Source: Nonomuraea antri (GTDB lineage: Bacteria > Actinomycetota > Actinomycetes > Streptosporangiales > Streptosporangiaceae). From it: a stretch of 64,000 nucleotides of DNA. Location of the stretch: NCBI RefSeq assembly GCF_013283785.1, contig NZ_JABCPZ010000008.1, positions 41,324-105,323 of the forward strand. The letters run 5' to 3'. The notes beneath the pieces were generated by a model. It was not told where the DNA came from. It saw only the letters and a list, made by a program, of their open reading frames with translations, and ran no database searches. Below are positions 53,036 to 60,554 of the stretch, piece by piece (position 1 is the stretch's first letter; the number at the start of each line of letters is the position of its first letter). Both the position numbers and the translations under genes were made by a program.

Positions 53036-53977
53036 ATGAGTTCGTTCGTCGTCGCGCTCGACGTCGGTGGCACGTCCATGAAGGGCGGCCTGGTCAGCGA
53101 GTCCGGCGCGGTGCTGCTGAGCGAGCGGCGCCCCACCCCGCGCGCAGACGGCCCTGAGGCCGTCGTGGCCGCCATCCGTGACTTCATCAGTCACCTGGCC
53201 GCGTCCGGCGATGGTGTGCCCGCAGGGGTCGGTCTGGCCGTTCCTGGGCTGGTCTCGGAGAGCTCGGCCATCTACGCGGCGAATCTCGGCTGGCGCGACG
53301 TCCCGGCCACGGACTTCACGTCCCTGGACGTCCCCGTCATGCTCGGCCACGACGTACGCACCGGCGGGCTGGCGGAGAGCATCCTCGGCGCGGGCAGGGG
53401 CGTTTCCGACTTCCTGTTCCTGCCGATCGGCACCGGGATCGCCGGCGCCATCATCGTCCACGGCGAGCCGTACGGCGGCGTCTCGGGCTGGGCCGGCGAG
53501 ATCGGCCACACGCCCGTCTTCCCCGACGGCGAGCAGTGCGCCTGCGGCCAGTTCGGCTGCCTGGAGACGTACGCGTCCGCGGCCGCTGTCGGCCGCCGCT
53601 ACAGCCAGCGCGCGGGCGTGGAGGGCGTACGCGCCGAGCAGGTGGTCAACTCCGACGACCCGATCGCGATCGAGGTCTGGGACGAGGCGGTGGAAGCGCT
53701 GTCCCTGGCCCTGGCCACGTACACGCTCCTGCTGGACCCCTCCATGATCGTCCTGGGCGGCGGCCTCGCGGAGGCGGGCCCCGCACTGTTCGACCCGGTC
53801 CGCACCCGGCTGGTCAAGCGTCTCACCTTCCGCGACGCGCCCCCGCTGGTGCCGGCCGCGCTCGGCGTGGACGCCGGCATGCTCGGCGCCGCCCTGCTGG
53901 GCTGGCGAGCGGCGGGACGTCCTGAACTCGGTCCCGGCTGGGTATTGGATGTGCGATCGGCCCCGTTGGTGTCGTAA
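53036..53977 (+). CDS. ROK family sugar kinase
   Basis: Protein of 313 residues. The phosphate-1 loop is ALDVGGTSMKGGLV, the phosphate-2 region LPIGTGIAGAII, the catalytic Asp is in GHDVRTGG and the ROK zinc signature is CACGQFGCLETYAS. No N-terminal HTH, so it is a kinase (glucokinase-type or N-acetyl-sugar kinase) rather than a repressor. ATG 53036 gives a compact N-terminus; GTG 53027 is an alternative. It ends 16 bp before tRNA-Val. Confidence 0.92.
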   Translation: MSSFVVALDVGGTSMKGGLVSESGAVLLSERRPTPRADGPEAVVAAIRDFISHLAASGDGVPAGVGLAVPGLVSESSAIYAANLGWRDVPATDFTSLDVPVMLGHDVRTGGLAESILGAGRGVSDFLFLPIGTGIAGAIIVHGEPYGGVSGWAGEIGHTPVFPDGEQCACGQFGCLETYASAAAVGRRYSQRAGVEGVRAEQVVNSDDPIAIEVWDEAVEALSLALATYTLLLDPSMIVLGGGLAEAGPALFDPVRTRLVKRLTFRDAPPLVPAALGVDAGMLGAALLGWRAAGRPELGPGWVLDVRSAPLVS

Positions 53978-53993
53978 GGTTAGTGCCGATCAG

Positions 53994-54065
53994 GGGCGGT
54001 TAGCTCAGCGGTAGAGCACTCGCCTTACAAGCGAGGGGTCACTGGTTCGAACCCAGTACCGCCCA
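53994..54065 (+). tRNA. tRNA-Val (anticodon UAC)
   Basis: 72-nt cloverleaf: acceptor GGGCGGT pairs with ACCGCCC and discriminator A; D arm GCTC...GAGC; anticodon stem CTCGC/GCGAG around loop CTTACAA (anticodon TAC, reads GUA); T arm ACTGG/CCAGT with TTCGAAC. CCA is not encoded. Its 3' end is a plausible integration site, and a recombinase remnant begins within 60 bp. Confidence 0.97.
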
Positions 54066-54076
54066 CCTGCGACCTC

Positions 54077-54106
54077 AGCCCCGTTTCCGATCGCGGAAGC
54101 GGGGCT
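54077..54106 (+). terminator. Terminator after tRNA-Val
   Basis: AGCCCCGTTTCCG (54077-54089), ATCG loop, CGGAAGCGGGGCT (54094-54106): a 13-bp stem with one G-T pair, starting 11 bp past the tRNA. Confidence 0.85.
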
Positions 54107-54108
54107 TC

Positions 54109-54345
54109 GTGCCGTTGACGTGCCATTGGATCGCGCGGCGGAAACTTTTGCCGGAGTCGGCGGGAATCCTTGTTGCCGGGAGATCGTGGAAGTGTCGCCC
54201 AGGGACGCCGATCTTCCTGATGGTCTTGTTCCACTTCGCCGCGCGTAAGAAGTCGGTGCGGCGAAGGATGCCGCCTCGTGCGCCGGGGAAGATCAGCGCG
54301 TCGGTTTTGAGTGGTGAACTCGACATGCTGGCTGCTGTCGTGCGG
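54109..54345 (-). pseudogene. Tyrosine recombinase (integrase) C-terminal remnant
   Basis: On the minus strand, reading from about 54345 down, SSPLKTDALIFPGARGGILR and then TDFLRAAKWNKTIRKIGVPG and RHFHDLPATRIPADSGKS correspond to the C-terminal catalytic part of phage/AICE integrases, where the canonical box is HFHDLRHTG; here the Arg of that box is lost (HFHDLPAT). The catalytic Tyr and the N-terminal domains are missing. Immediately downstream of a tRNA gene, the standard attachment site for such integrases. Confidence 0.75.
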
Positions 54346-54438
54346 GGCTTCAGATCAGGGTGATGGGTGCGCCGTCGCACTGAGGCGGGCCGGGTAGGGG
54401 ATTCCTGCTGATTGATGCCATGTGGGATGCTCTCCGCC

Positions 54439-54678
54439 GTGACCGAATCCGAGGACCACAAGGCTTACCGTTCGCCGGCCGATGCCCCCGAGGACCATGA
54501 TGTGGTCCGGAACATCGGGACGGTCGCGATTGTCGTCGGCGTCGCCGTATCGTTCGGGATTCTGATCTTCGAGGAACGATTTCCCTCGTGGCCATGGCTG
54601 GTAGGTCTATGGATCATGGCGCTGATCGGCGTTGGTTTGCGGATCGAGGCGGCAATTCGTGAGCGCCGCCGCTCTTGA
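54439..54678 (+). CDS. Small membrane protein
   Basis: Protein of 79 residues with a polar N-terminus (TESEDHKAYRSPADAPEDHD) and two transmembrane helices (IGTVAIVVGVAVSFGILIF, WPWLVGLWIMALIGVGL). The composition of this stretch is less GC-rich than its neighbours. GTG 54439 is preceded by weak ribosome-site sequence; ATG 54427 or 54412 are in frame. Unrecognised. It lies within the presumed integration scar. Confidence 0.55.
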   Translation: MTESEDHKAYRSPADAPEDHDVVRNIGTVAIVVGVAVSFGILIFEERFPSWPWLVGLWIMALIGVGLRIEAAIRERRRS

Positions 54679-54707
54679 GGCCCCGCACTAGGCAACCGCT
54701 GGCCTGA

Positions 54708-54848
54708 TCATCTGGGCTGACAGTCCACACATACGTAGGAGACGGCCCGGTTGATGGGCTGGGCGTCTTGGACTGCGACGAAAGCGGTGAGGGGCTGGCC
54801 CGGCCTCTGCTGCTGAGGTTCGCCGTTGGTGAATATTTTTTTTCTTTG
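54708..54848 (-). pseudogene. Possible fragment of a lost element gene
   Basis: The minus-strand frame ends with FTNGEPQQQRPGQPLTAFVA and then VQDAQPINRAVSYVCVDCQP, which reads like a genuine protein C-terminus with a final CxxC, but it is preceded by a T/A-rich run (eight T at 54836-54843) with no start. It may be the end of a gene from the integrated element. Weak support. Confidence 0.3.
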
Positions 54849-54881
54849 AGGTGTGGGCATTGAAGTGGGAGGTGCGGTGGC

Positions 54882-55199
54882 GTGGCGGAAATGAAGCATC
54901 CCAGTATCGAGGAGATCCGTGAGCGGAGGCGATGGGTTCTGGGTGTGATGGCGGAACAAGGGGGAACTTTTCTTCGGCTGCCGCCGCGTGATGAGCCGTA
55001 CTCGTGCCCATGCTGTTTCCTGCCCACCCTTCGGTATCGGGGTGGCTTGGGGTTCTGTGCAGAATGCTGGTGGGAGGATGACGGGCAGGACGATCACAAT
55101 GCCGATGTCGTCTTGGGTGGCCCCAACGGGTCGGCGAGTTTGACCGAGGAGCGGCGGCGTTATCGGGCGATGCGGGGATTGCCGCCGTTGGAGCTGTGA
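54882..55199 (+). CDS. CPCC cysteine-rich family protein
   Basis: Protein of 105 residues whose core, YSCPCCFLPTLRYRGG through FCAECWWEDDGQDDHNADV to GGPNGSASLTEERRRY, matches the Cys_rich_CPCC family. The two CxxC pairs should bind zinc. The family is frequently encoded in polymorphic-toxin immunity islands and in integrated elements (family knowledge). GTG 54882 has GGAGG 9 nt upstream; ATG 54891 is an alternative. No toxin gene is found next to it here. Confidence 0.85.
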   Translation: MAEMKHPSIEEIRERRRWVLGVMAEQGGTFLRLPPRDEPYSCPCCFLPTLRYRGGLGFCAECWWEDDGQDDHNADVVLGGPNGSASLTEERRRYRAMRGLPPLEL

Positions 55200-55200
55200 C

Positions 55201-55398
55201 GTGGCGGAGGTGGCCTCGCGTGCTCATGGATCGTTAAACGATGAAAGCGCAAAATCGGCTGGGCTGTTTACTGCCGAGGAACGCGGGATCGGGGTGGACG
55301 ACTTCCCGCCCGCGTCGGCGGCCTGTGTGTATCTGGTGCGTCTTTTGACCGGGTGGGGGTCAGCGGGGGCCCTTTCGTTTGCGGCCGGTTTGGGGTGA
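55201..55398 (+). CDS. Doubtful small ORF after the CPCC gene
   Basis: A 65-codon frame starting 1 nt after the CPCC stop (TGACGTGGCG). The product (AEVASRAHGSLNDESAKSAG, then VYLVRLLTGWGSAGALSFAA) has no recognisable family, and its 3' end overlaps the tail of the convergent LysR-like gene. Kept only because of the tight spacing. Confidence 0.25.
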   Translation: MAEVASRAHGSLNDESAKSAGLFTAEERGIGVDDFPPASAACVYLVRLLTGWGSAGALSFAAGLG

Positions 55399-56127
55399 GC
55401 GGCGGGGGGTGGAGCCGGTTCGTGCGCGCTTCTGCGACGGCGACTGTGACTGCGACTGCGATTGTGACTTCGGCTGCGGCTGCCGTTGGGGCTGCTTGTC
55501 GGCGTGCGGGGCGGGGGTGCGGCCGCGGGAGCTGTTCACCGTCCGGCCTCGGACGATCCCGATGAAGTCCTCGACCAGGTCGGTCGTCGCGTCCGTCGGC
55601 CAGGCCAGCGCGATCTGGGACTGCGGCGCGTCCGTCACCGGGCGGTACTTGAGGTCCTTGCGGTGGTGGAGGCGGGCCAGCGACTGCGGGACCAGGAGCA
55701 GCCCGGCCCCGGACGCGACCAGCCCGATCGCGTCCGCCGTGGTGTCCGGGCGGGTGAACGCGGGCAGCCCGGGCAGGGACGTCCACTCGATGGTGTCGTC
55801 CAGCGGGTGCAGCACCTCGTCGTCGGCCAGGTCGGCGAGGGTCACCTCCTCGGCGGCGGTCACCGCGTGGTCCTTGGGCACCACGACGACCGTGGTCTCC
55901 ACGTAGAGAGGGATCGCGCTGAGCCGGTCGCGGTCGACGGGCAGCCGGACGAAACCGGCGTCGGCCTCGCCGTTCAGCAGGAGGGCCGGCACTTCGGCGG
56001 CGGGGACCATGGACAGCGTCACCGGCACGCCGGGAATCCGCTCGCACCAGACGTTGACCCATTTCGCGGGTGTCACCCCGGGCGCGTACGCCAGCCGGAA
56101 CACCCTGCCGGTCTCCTCATCAGTCAC
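55360..56127 (-). CDS. LysR-type substrate-binding domain protein lacking the HTH
   Basis: Protein of 255 residues. Residues 8-200 are the periplasmic-binding-like effector domain of LysR regulators (FRLAYAPGVTPAKWVNVW, GEADAGFVRLP, ATTDLVEDFIGIVRG). The usual 60-residue N-terminal HTH is absent although the start is intact. The C-terminal 50 residues are Gln/Ser/Pro/Lys-rich with SQSQSQSQSPSQ and basic, possibly a nucleic-acid-binding tail. GTG 56127 lies 7 nt after TAGGCT, so a leaderless mRNA is likely. Divergent from the DUF5997 gene over 55 bp; the pairing with DUF5997 is recurrent in actinobacteria as I recall it. Confidence 0.88.
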   Translation of the reverse strand: MTDEETGRVFRLAYAPGVTPAKWVNVWCERIPGVPVTLSMVPAAEVPALLLNGEADAGFVRLPVDRDRLSAIPLYVETTVVVVPKDHAVTAAEEVTLADLADDEVLHPLDDTIEWTSLPGLPAFTRPDTTADAIGLVASGAGLLLVPQSLARLHHRKDLKYRPVTDAPQSQIALAWPTDATTDLVEDFIGIVRGRTVNSSRGRTPAPHADKQPQRQPQPKSQSQSQSQSPSQKRARTGSTPRRSPQTGRKRKGPR

Positions 56128-56182
56128 TTCGTCAGCCTACCGATGGCGGGGAGACCGGTTCCGATTGACTACTCTTGACGCC

Positions 56183-56569
56183 ATGACCTCGTCCAAACCG
56201 AAGAGCATCCAGACGATGAAGCCCGAGACCGCGGCCAAGAAGCTGGGCGTGCTCCTCTCGGCCACTCCCGCCGAGTTCCAGGCGGGCGTCGTCTCCAGGG
56301 ACGAGCTGAACGAACTGCAGGCCAAGCCGCCGTCCTGGCTCGCCGACCTGCGCCGCAACGGCCCGCACCCCAAGCAGGTGGTCGCCGCGAAGCTCGGCGT
56401 GTCGATCTCCGGCCTGGCCAGGAACGGCATCACCGGACCGCTCACCACCGCCGAGATCGACGCGTTGAAGGCCGAGAACCCCGACTGGCTGGAGCGGGAG
56501 CGGTCCATCCAGGCCGAGAACCGCAAGGAAGCGCTCCGGCTCAAGGAACAGCAGCAGCAACAGCGCTAG
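56183..56569 (+). CDS. DUF5997 family protein
   Basis: Protein of 128 residues. Family blocks: MKPETAAKKLGVLLSATPAE, LQAKPPSWLADLRRNGPHPK and KLGVSISGLARNGITGPLTT, which looks like a helix-turn-helix, then AEIDALKAENPDWLERER and a Gln-rich end. It could supply the DNA-binding function that its divergent LysR-like neighbour lacks (inference). ATG 56183 is 7 nt after TACTCT and has no ribosome site, again a leaderless pattern. Confidence 0.88.
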   Translation: MTSSKPKSIQTMKPETAAKKLGVLLSATPAEFQAGVVSRDELNELQAKPPSWLADLRRNGPHPKQVVAAKLGVSISGLARNGITGPLTTAEIDALKAENPDWLERERSIQAENRKEALRLKEQQQQQR

Positions 56570-56619
56570 CCGCTCGGCCGCTGGTCACGAAGGCGGCGGT
56601 GGTCCTAGGATCCAGGGCC

Positions 56620-57357
56620 ATGATCATTCGCGTGTGTGCGGTGGCGGCCGCGGGGCTGGTGCTCTTCTCCGGGGCGGCCGTCGCCGACCCCGTCACGGGC
56701 GCTCCTGAGCTGACCCACAACGAGCTGTACAAGGCGGGCAAGCTGCCCAAGGTCCGCTGCAAGGTGGCCAAGGGGACGAGCCGCTCCTCGGCCGCGAAGT
56801 ACGCCACCAAGCTCGTCTCCTGCCTGAACACGGCCTGGAAGTCCAAGATCAAGGACTTCGTGCCGGTCGAGGTGAAGATCAAGGCGTCCGACGACAAGAA
56901 GGCCTGCAGCAGCGGCATGGACATCGCCGGTTCGTTCGCCGAGATCTGTTTCAGGGCGATCGAGGTGCGGCTGGCCGCGGACTGGATCAAGGCCAAGGAC
57001 GATCTGGCCATGTTCTCGGCCATCACCAAGAGCTGGAGCGGGGTCGTGCTGGGGCAGACCGGCATCGGCCAGGCGTACTGGGCGCTGGGCAGCGACGGGT
57101 CGGAGTCGGAGTCCCGTGAGCAGACGCGGCGGTTCTCGCTGCAGGGGGACTGCCTGGCCGGGGCGTCCATGAAGAGCCTGGGCCGGGTGATCAAGGATTG
57201 GAAGCCGCTCGTGGCGTCCGTCGAGCCGCCCGAGTACGGCAGGTTCAAGTGGCAGGGCAAGCAGGCCAACCGCGTGTACTGGTTCAAGCAGGGATACCAG
57301 GCCGGTGGGCCGGCGGCGTGCAACACCTGGAAGGCGAGCTCGGCCAAGGTGGCGTAG
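56620..57357 (+). CDS. Secreted homologue of YpfJ-type zinc metallopeptidases without HExxH
   Basis: Protein of 245 residues with a signal peptide (MIIRVCAVAAAGLVLFSGAA, cleavage near ADP). Blocks LVSCLNTAWKSKI, SGMDIAGSFAEICF and QTRRFSLQGDCLAGASMKS correspond to the putative neutral zinc metallopeptidase family, in which the second block is followed by a HExxH helix. Here that place reads VLGQTGIGQAYWAL, so the metal site is lost. Several Cys could form disulfides. ATG 56620 has AGGATCCAGGGCC upstream. A binding rather than catalytic role is likely. Confidence 0.7.
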   Translation: MIIRVCAVAAAGLVLFSGAAVADPVTGAPELTHNELYKAGKLPKVRCKVAKGTSRSSAAKYATKLVSCLNTAWKSKIKDFVPVEVKIKASDDKKACSSGMDIAGSFAEICFRAIEVRLAADWIKAKDDLAMFSAITKSWSGVVLGQTGIGQAYWALGSDGSESESREQTRRFSLQGDCLAGASMKSLGRVIKDWKPLVASVEPPEYGRFKWQGKQANRVYWFKQGYQAGGPAACNTWKASSAKVA

Positions 57358-57475
57358 GCCGGGGCGCGTTTCCCTTCGTGGTCCGGGCGCCGGTCGTGCG
57401 GCCTACTTGCCTGCCTCGGCTGCGGGACGTGGAAGGCGCGGTGCTCGGCCGGTCCCGGGACTCTATGATCGCGCC

Positions 57476-57676
57476 ATGGTGGGGCGAATCGTGTTCATGG
57501 TGCTGGGTACCGGGGTCCTGCTGTACGCGGGGCTCGGCGCGTTGTTCAGCGACCCCCAGGCGGCGGGTCAGGTCACGGCGCTGGCCATCGTGGGGGTCGG
57601 GTTCATGATCGGGGCGCTCGCGTTCGCGGTCGGTGCGCGCGACCGAAGCGGCCGGGCGCGCTCGGACGAGGTGTGA
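57476..57676 (+). CDS. Small membrane protein
   Basis: Protein of 66 residues with two hydrophobic helices (IVFMVLGTGVLLYAGLGALF, ALAIVGVGFMIGALAFAV) and a basic tail. ATG 57476 follows a TATGAT box at 57464-57469 by 6 nt and has no ribosome site, so a leaderless transcript is likely, and this is the best evidence that the gene is real. Function unknown. Confidence 0.6.
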   Translation: MVGRIVFMVLGTGVLLYAGLGALFSDPQAAGQVTALAIVGVGFMIGALAFAVGARDRSGRARSDEV

Positions 57677-57755
57677 CCCGGCGCCGCGAGGTGGCCCGCG
57701 CCTGAGGTTCGGGGCGCTGAGCTGCGGATATCCTTCGCCTCATAGGGGGTGACGG

Positions 57756-58361
57756 GTGATTCGGGTGCTGCTGGCCGAGGACATGCGCATCTTGCGCGAG
57801 GCGCTGGCCGGGCTGTTGCGGCTGGAGGCCGATCTCGAGGTCGTCGCCGAGGTCGAGCACGGTGACGCCATCGTGCCCGCCGCGCTGGAGCACCGCCCGG
57901 ACGTCGCGGTCATCGACATCCAGCTCCCCGGCATGGACGGCCTCGACGCCGCCGCCCGCCTGCGCGAACGGCTGCCGTCGTGCAGGACGCTGATCCTGAC
58001 CGCCGTCGGACGTCCGGCGAACCTGCGGCGCGGGATCGCCGCCGAGGTGGCGGGGTTCATGCTCAAGGACGCCGGCCCCGACGAGCTCGTCGCCGCCATC
58101 CGGACCGTGGCCGCGGGCGGCCGGGTGCTCGATCCGCAGCTCGCCTACGCCGCGCTGGGCGCGGCGGGCAGTCCGCTGTCGGAGCGCGAGGCGGACGTGC
58201 TGCGGCTGACCGCGCGAGGCGCCACGCCGCGCGAGGTCGCCGGGCAACTCCACCTCACGTACGGCACCGTGCGCAACTACCTGGCCTCGGCGGTGACCAA
58301 GCTGAACGCGCGCAACCGGGTGGACGCCATTCGCATCGCCACCGAGGCCGGCTGGCTGTAA
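57756..58361 (+). CDS. NarL/DesR-type response regulator
   Basis: Protein of 201 residues. Receiver: acidic pair in LLAEDMRIL, phospho-acceptor Asp in VAVIDIQLPGMDG near 54, Thr in LILTAVG and Lys in GFMLKDAGP. The LuxR-type HTH is SPLSEREADVLRLTARGATP followed by REVAGQLHLTYGTVRNYLAS. GTG 57756 has GGGGG 6 nt upstream. The neighbouring kinase gene converges on it (30 bp between stops) instead of sharing an operon, which is unusual for a cognate pair of the DesK/DesR type. Confidence 0.93.
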   Translation: MIRVLLAEDMRILREALAGLLRLEADLEVVAEVEHGDAIVPAALEHRPDVAVIDIQLPGMDGLDAAARLRERLPSCRTLILTAVGRPANLRRGIAAEVAGFMLKDAGPDELVAAIRTVAAGGRVLDPQLAYAALGAAGSPLSEREADVLRLTARGATPREVAGQLHLTYGTVRNYLASAVTKLNARNRVDAIRIATEAGWL

Positions 58362-58391
58362 CGCACCTCCACCTCCTGGAAGCGCGCCGTG

Positions 58392-60263
58392 TCAGGCTGG
58401 GACTTCGGTGCGGGCCGTCGGAGTGAGCGGCAGGTCGGCCGTGAGTACGAACAGGCTGCCGTCGGGTCCCGCCGTCAGGTGTCCGCCGCCTTCCGCTGCC
58501 CTGGCGGCCAGGTTGTCGAGCCCGGTGCCCCTTCTGAACCGCGCCCCGGTCGCAGGGCCGGTCGCGGGTTCGGGTCGTGTGGTGTCCGGTGCGTGGCCGT
58601 CGTTGGTGATGCGTAGCCGTACGCGTCCGTCCACCACCTGCGCCGACACCTGGCAGGTACGTGCCGTCGAGTGCCGTACGACGTTGGTGGCGGCCTCGCG
58701 CAGGACGGTGGCCAGCAGCGCGTCCGTCCCGGCGGGCAGGACCGGCGGCGTGCGGTCGTCGGCGGACAGCCGGATGCCCGCGGCCGCCAGCAGCGAGCGC
58801 GTGGCGGCCAGTTCGTCGCGGAAGGTCAGCGCGGCCGGGCGGCCGGTGATGGCGCGCACCTCGCTCAGCGTCCGCTCGGCGGCCGAGCCGATGCCGTGCG
58901 CCTCCTCGCGGGCCCGGCAGGGGTCCGCGGTCAGCAGGCGCAGGGCCAGCTCGGCCTTCAGCCGGATCGCCGAGAGCCCGGCTCCGAGCAGGTCGTGGAC
59001 GTCGCGGGCGACCCGCAGGCGTTCCTGGAGCACGGCCATCCTGGCGAGCTCGGCCCCCGTCTCGTTGAGTGTGCGGGTGACCTCGGGCAGCCGGTGCAGC
59101 GCGTAGATCTCGAGCACCGTCATGACGCCCGCGGCCACGAAATACGGGTGCGCGAACGAGCCCGCGGGGCTGTGCAGCGCCGCCAGACCGGCCAGCCCCA
59201 GCGCGGCGAGCGGCCACGACCACGGGGGACGTACCCGGACCGCCACCGTGCCGAGCACGAGGATCGCCGCGGAGCCCGCCAGGGTGCCGAAGCGCAGGAG
59301 GACGGGCACCAGGAGCGCCGCCTGCAGGGCCAGCGTCCACGGCCAGGCGCGCGGCGCGGACCCGTCGCGGCGGGGCAGGCCGTGGTAGAGCTGCAGCGCC
59401 GTGGTCACGGTCAGGAACGCGCCGATCAACGCCCATGCGCGGACGTCGAGACGGTGGAACTCGGCCAGGTTGGACAGCACCAGCTCCTGGTGGTTGAGCA
59501 CCATGAAGAGCATCGTCCACCAGGTGAAACGGAACATCACCGGAGCCGGCCGGTCCGGCGCTCGAACGGTGGCCAGGCCCAGCTCCCGCCGCGTCCCGGC
59601 GATCTCGCGGGCGGCGGCGAGCGACCTCTTGGCCCGTTCGGCGATATCGGTCAGCTGCGCGCGTCCGGGGGCACGGGACAGCCTGATCACGGCCGACAGG
59701 TCCTCGCCGATGCCCAGGTGCAGCAGGCGCGCGGTGGCGAGCCGGTCCCTGGCGACGGCGAGCGCGGCGAGTTGCCGCCGCCGTTCGCCGGCCAGACGGA
59801 CGCGCTCGGTCAGCCGGCCCACGGCGTAGAGCGTCAGGCCGACGTTCAGGTTGACGACCGTCAAGCCGAGCGCCACGATCGGCGGGTCACCGGCGCCGCT
59901 GAGCGCCCTGGCCGCCGCGTCCGCGGCGATGACCAGCGCGAACACCACCCATGACACGGGGGCGGCCAGCGTCAGCAGGGCCGCGGACGCGAGCATCCCC
60001 GCCACCGGCCCCCAGGCGGCGCCCACGATCAGGTACGGCGTGAAGACCAGCACCGCCTCGGCCGCGAGCGCCCACGACGTACGCCGGCCCGGCCGGAGCA
60101 TCACCAGAGCGTGCACCATCACCAGCGCGACGAGCGCGGCGTAGGCGACCACCTGGCCGGGGCCGGGTTCGAGCTGGAGCGAGAGTGCGGTGGACCTGGC
60201 CACGAGCAGGCAGAGCAGCACGACGACGGGCAGCGCCGTCGCCGGCCACGGTCTCTGCTCCAC
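58392..60263 (-). CDS. Histidine kinase with two membrane blocks and a duplicated dimerisation-like segment
   Basis: Protein of 623 residues. Membrane block 1 (residues 10-150) is followed by a coil (RLAGERRRQLAALAVARDRL, then RLLHLGIGEDLSAVIRLSR) resembling a degenerate HisKA_3 region. Membrane block 2 (about 240-400) follows, then the true HisKA_3 with VARDVHDLLGAGLSAIRLK and a HATPase_c with LREAATNVVRHS (N box) and GTGLDNLAARA (G2 box). GTG 60263 has AAGGAG 5 nt upstream. It reads as the fusion of two DesK-type sensors, the first of which has lost its ATPase domain. Confidence 0.88.
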   Translation of the reverse strand: MEQRPWPATALPVVVLLCLLVARSTALSLQLEPGPGQVVAYAALVALVMVHALVMLRPGRRTSWALAAEAVLVFTPYLIVGAAWGPVAGMLASAALLTLAAPVSWVVFALVIAADAAARALSGAGDPPIVALGLTVVNLNVGLTLYAVGRLTERVRLAGERRRQLAALAVARDRLATARLLHLGIGEDLSAVIRLSRAPGRAQLTDIAERAKRSLAAAREIAGTRRELGLATVRAPDRPAPVMFRFTWWTMLFMVLNHQELVLSNLAEFHRLDVRAWALIGAFLTVTTALQLYHGLPRRDGSAPRAWPWTLALQAALLVPVLLRFGTLAGSAAILVLGTVAVRVRPPWSWPLAALGLAGLAALHSPAGSFAHPYFVAAGVMTVLEIYALHRLPEVTRTLNETGAELARMAVLQERLRVARDVHDLLGAGLSAIRLKAELALRLLTADPCRAREEAHGIGSAAERTLSEVRAITGRPAALTFRDELAATRSLLAAAGIRLSADDRTPPVLPAGTDALLATVLREAATNVVRHSTARTCQVSAQVVDGRVRLRITNDGHAPDTTRPEPATGPATGARFRRGTGLDNLAARAAEGGGHLTAGPDGSLFVLTADLPLTPTARTEVPA

Positions 60264-60478
60264 CCGATCTCCTTCGCGCACGTGCGAAATGCACACGAAT
60301 CATATGCAACAGCGACAAATAGCTCTTTTTGTCTGCATATGCGGCGATTCACCAGGCACTGGTAGGAATCCGGCGCGGGGGAGGAGGATGGCGGCGCGGG
60401 CGGGCGGTGCCGGCAATCCCGGCCCTGGTTCCGTTCGTGACTGGCTGCCGACGTCTCGTCGACGAGACGGCAGCGCGA

Positions 60479-60508
60479 TTGGAACAAAGCATTCCGTTCT
60501 GATATGTT
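60479..60508 (+). promoter_or_regulatory. Promoter of the NmrA-like gene
   Basis: TTGGAA (60479-60484) and TATGTT (60503-60508) separated by 18 bp. GGAACAAAGCATTCC overlaps the -35 box and has GGAA/TTCC symmetry, a possible regulator site. Confidence 0.55.
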
Positions 60509-60512
60509 GAGG

Positions 60513-60539
60513 TCATCGGCGGCGAACCGTCGCCGATGA
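60513..60539 (+). other. Leader hairpin next to the NmrA-like ribosome site
   Basis: TCATCGGCG (60513-60521) and CGCCGATGA (60531-60539) form a 9-bp perfect stem with a 9-nt loop. It ends 3 nt before AAGGAG (60543-60548), so it could modulate initiation or serve as a dimeric operator. Confidence 0.55.
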
Positions 60540-60554
60540 TCTAAGGAGACCAAG

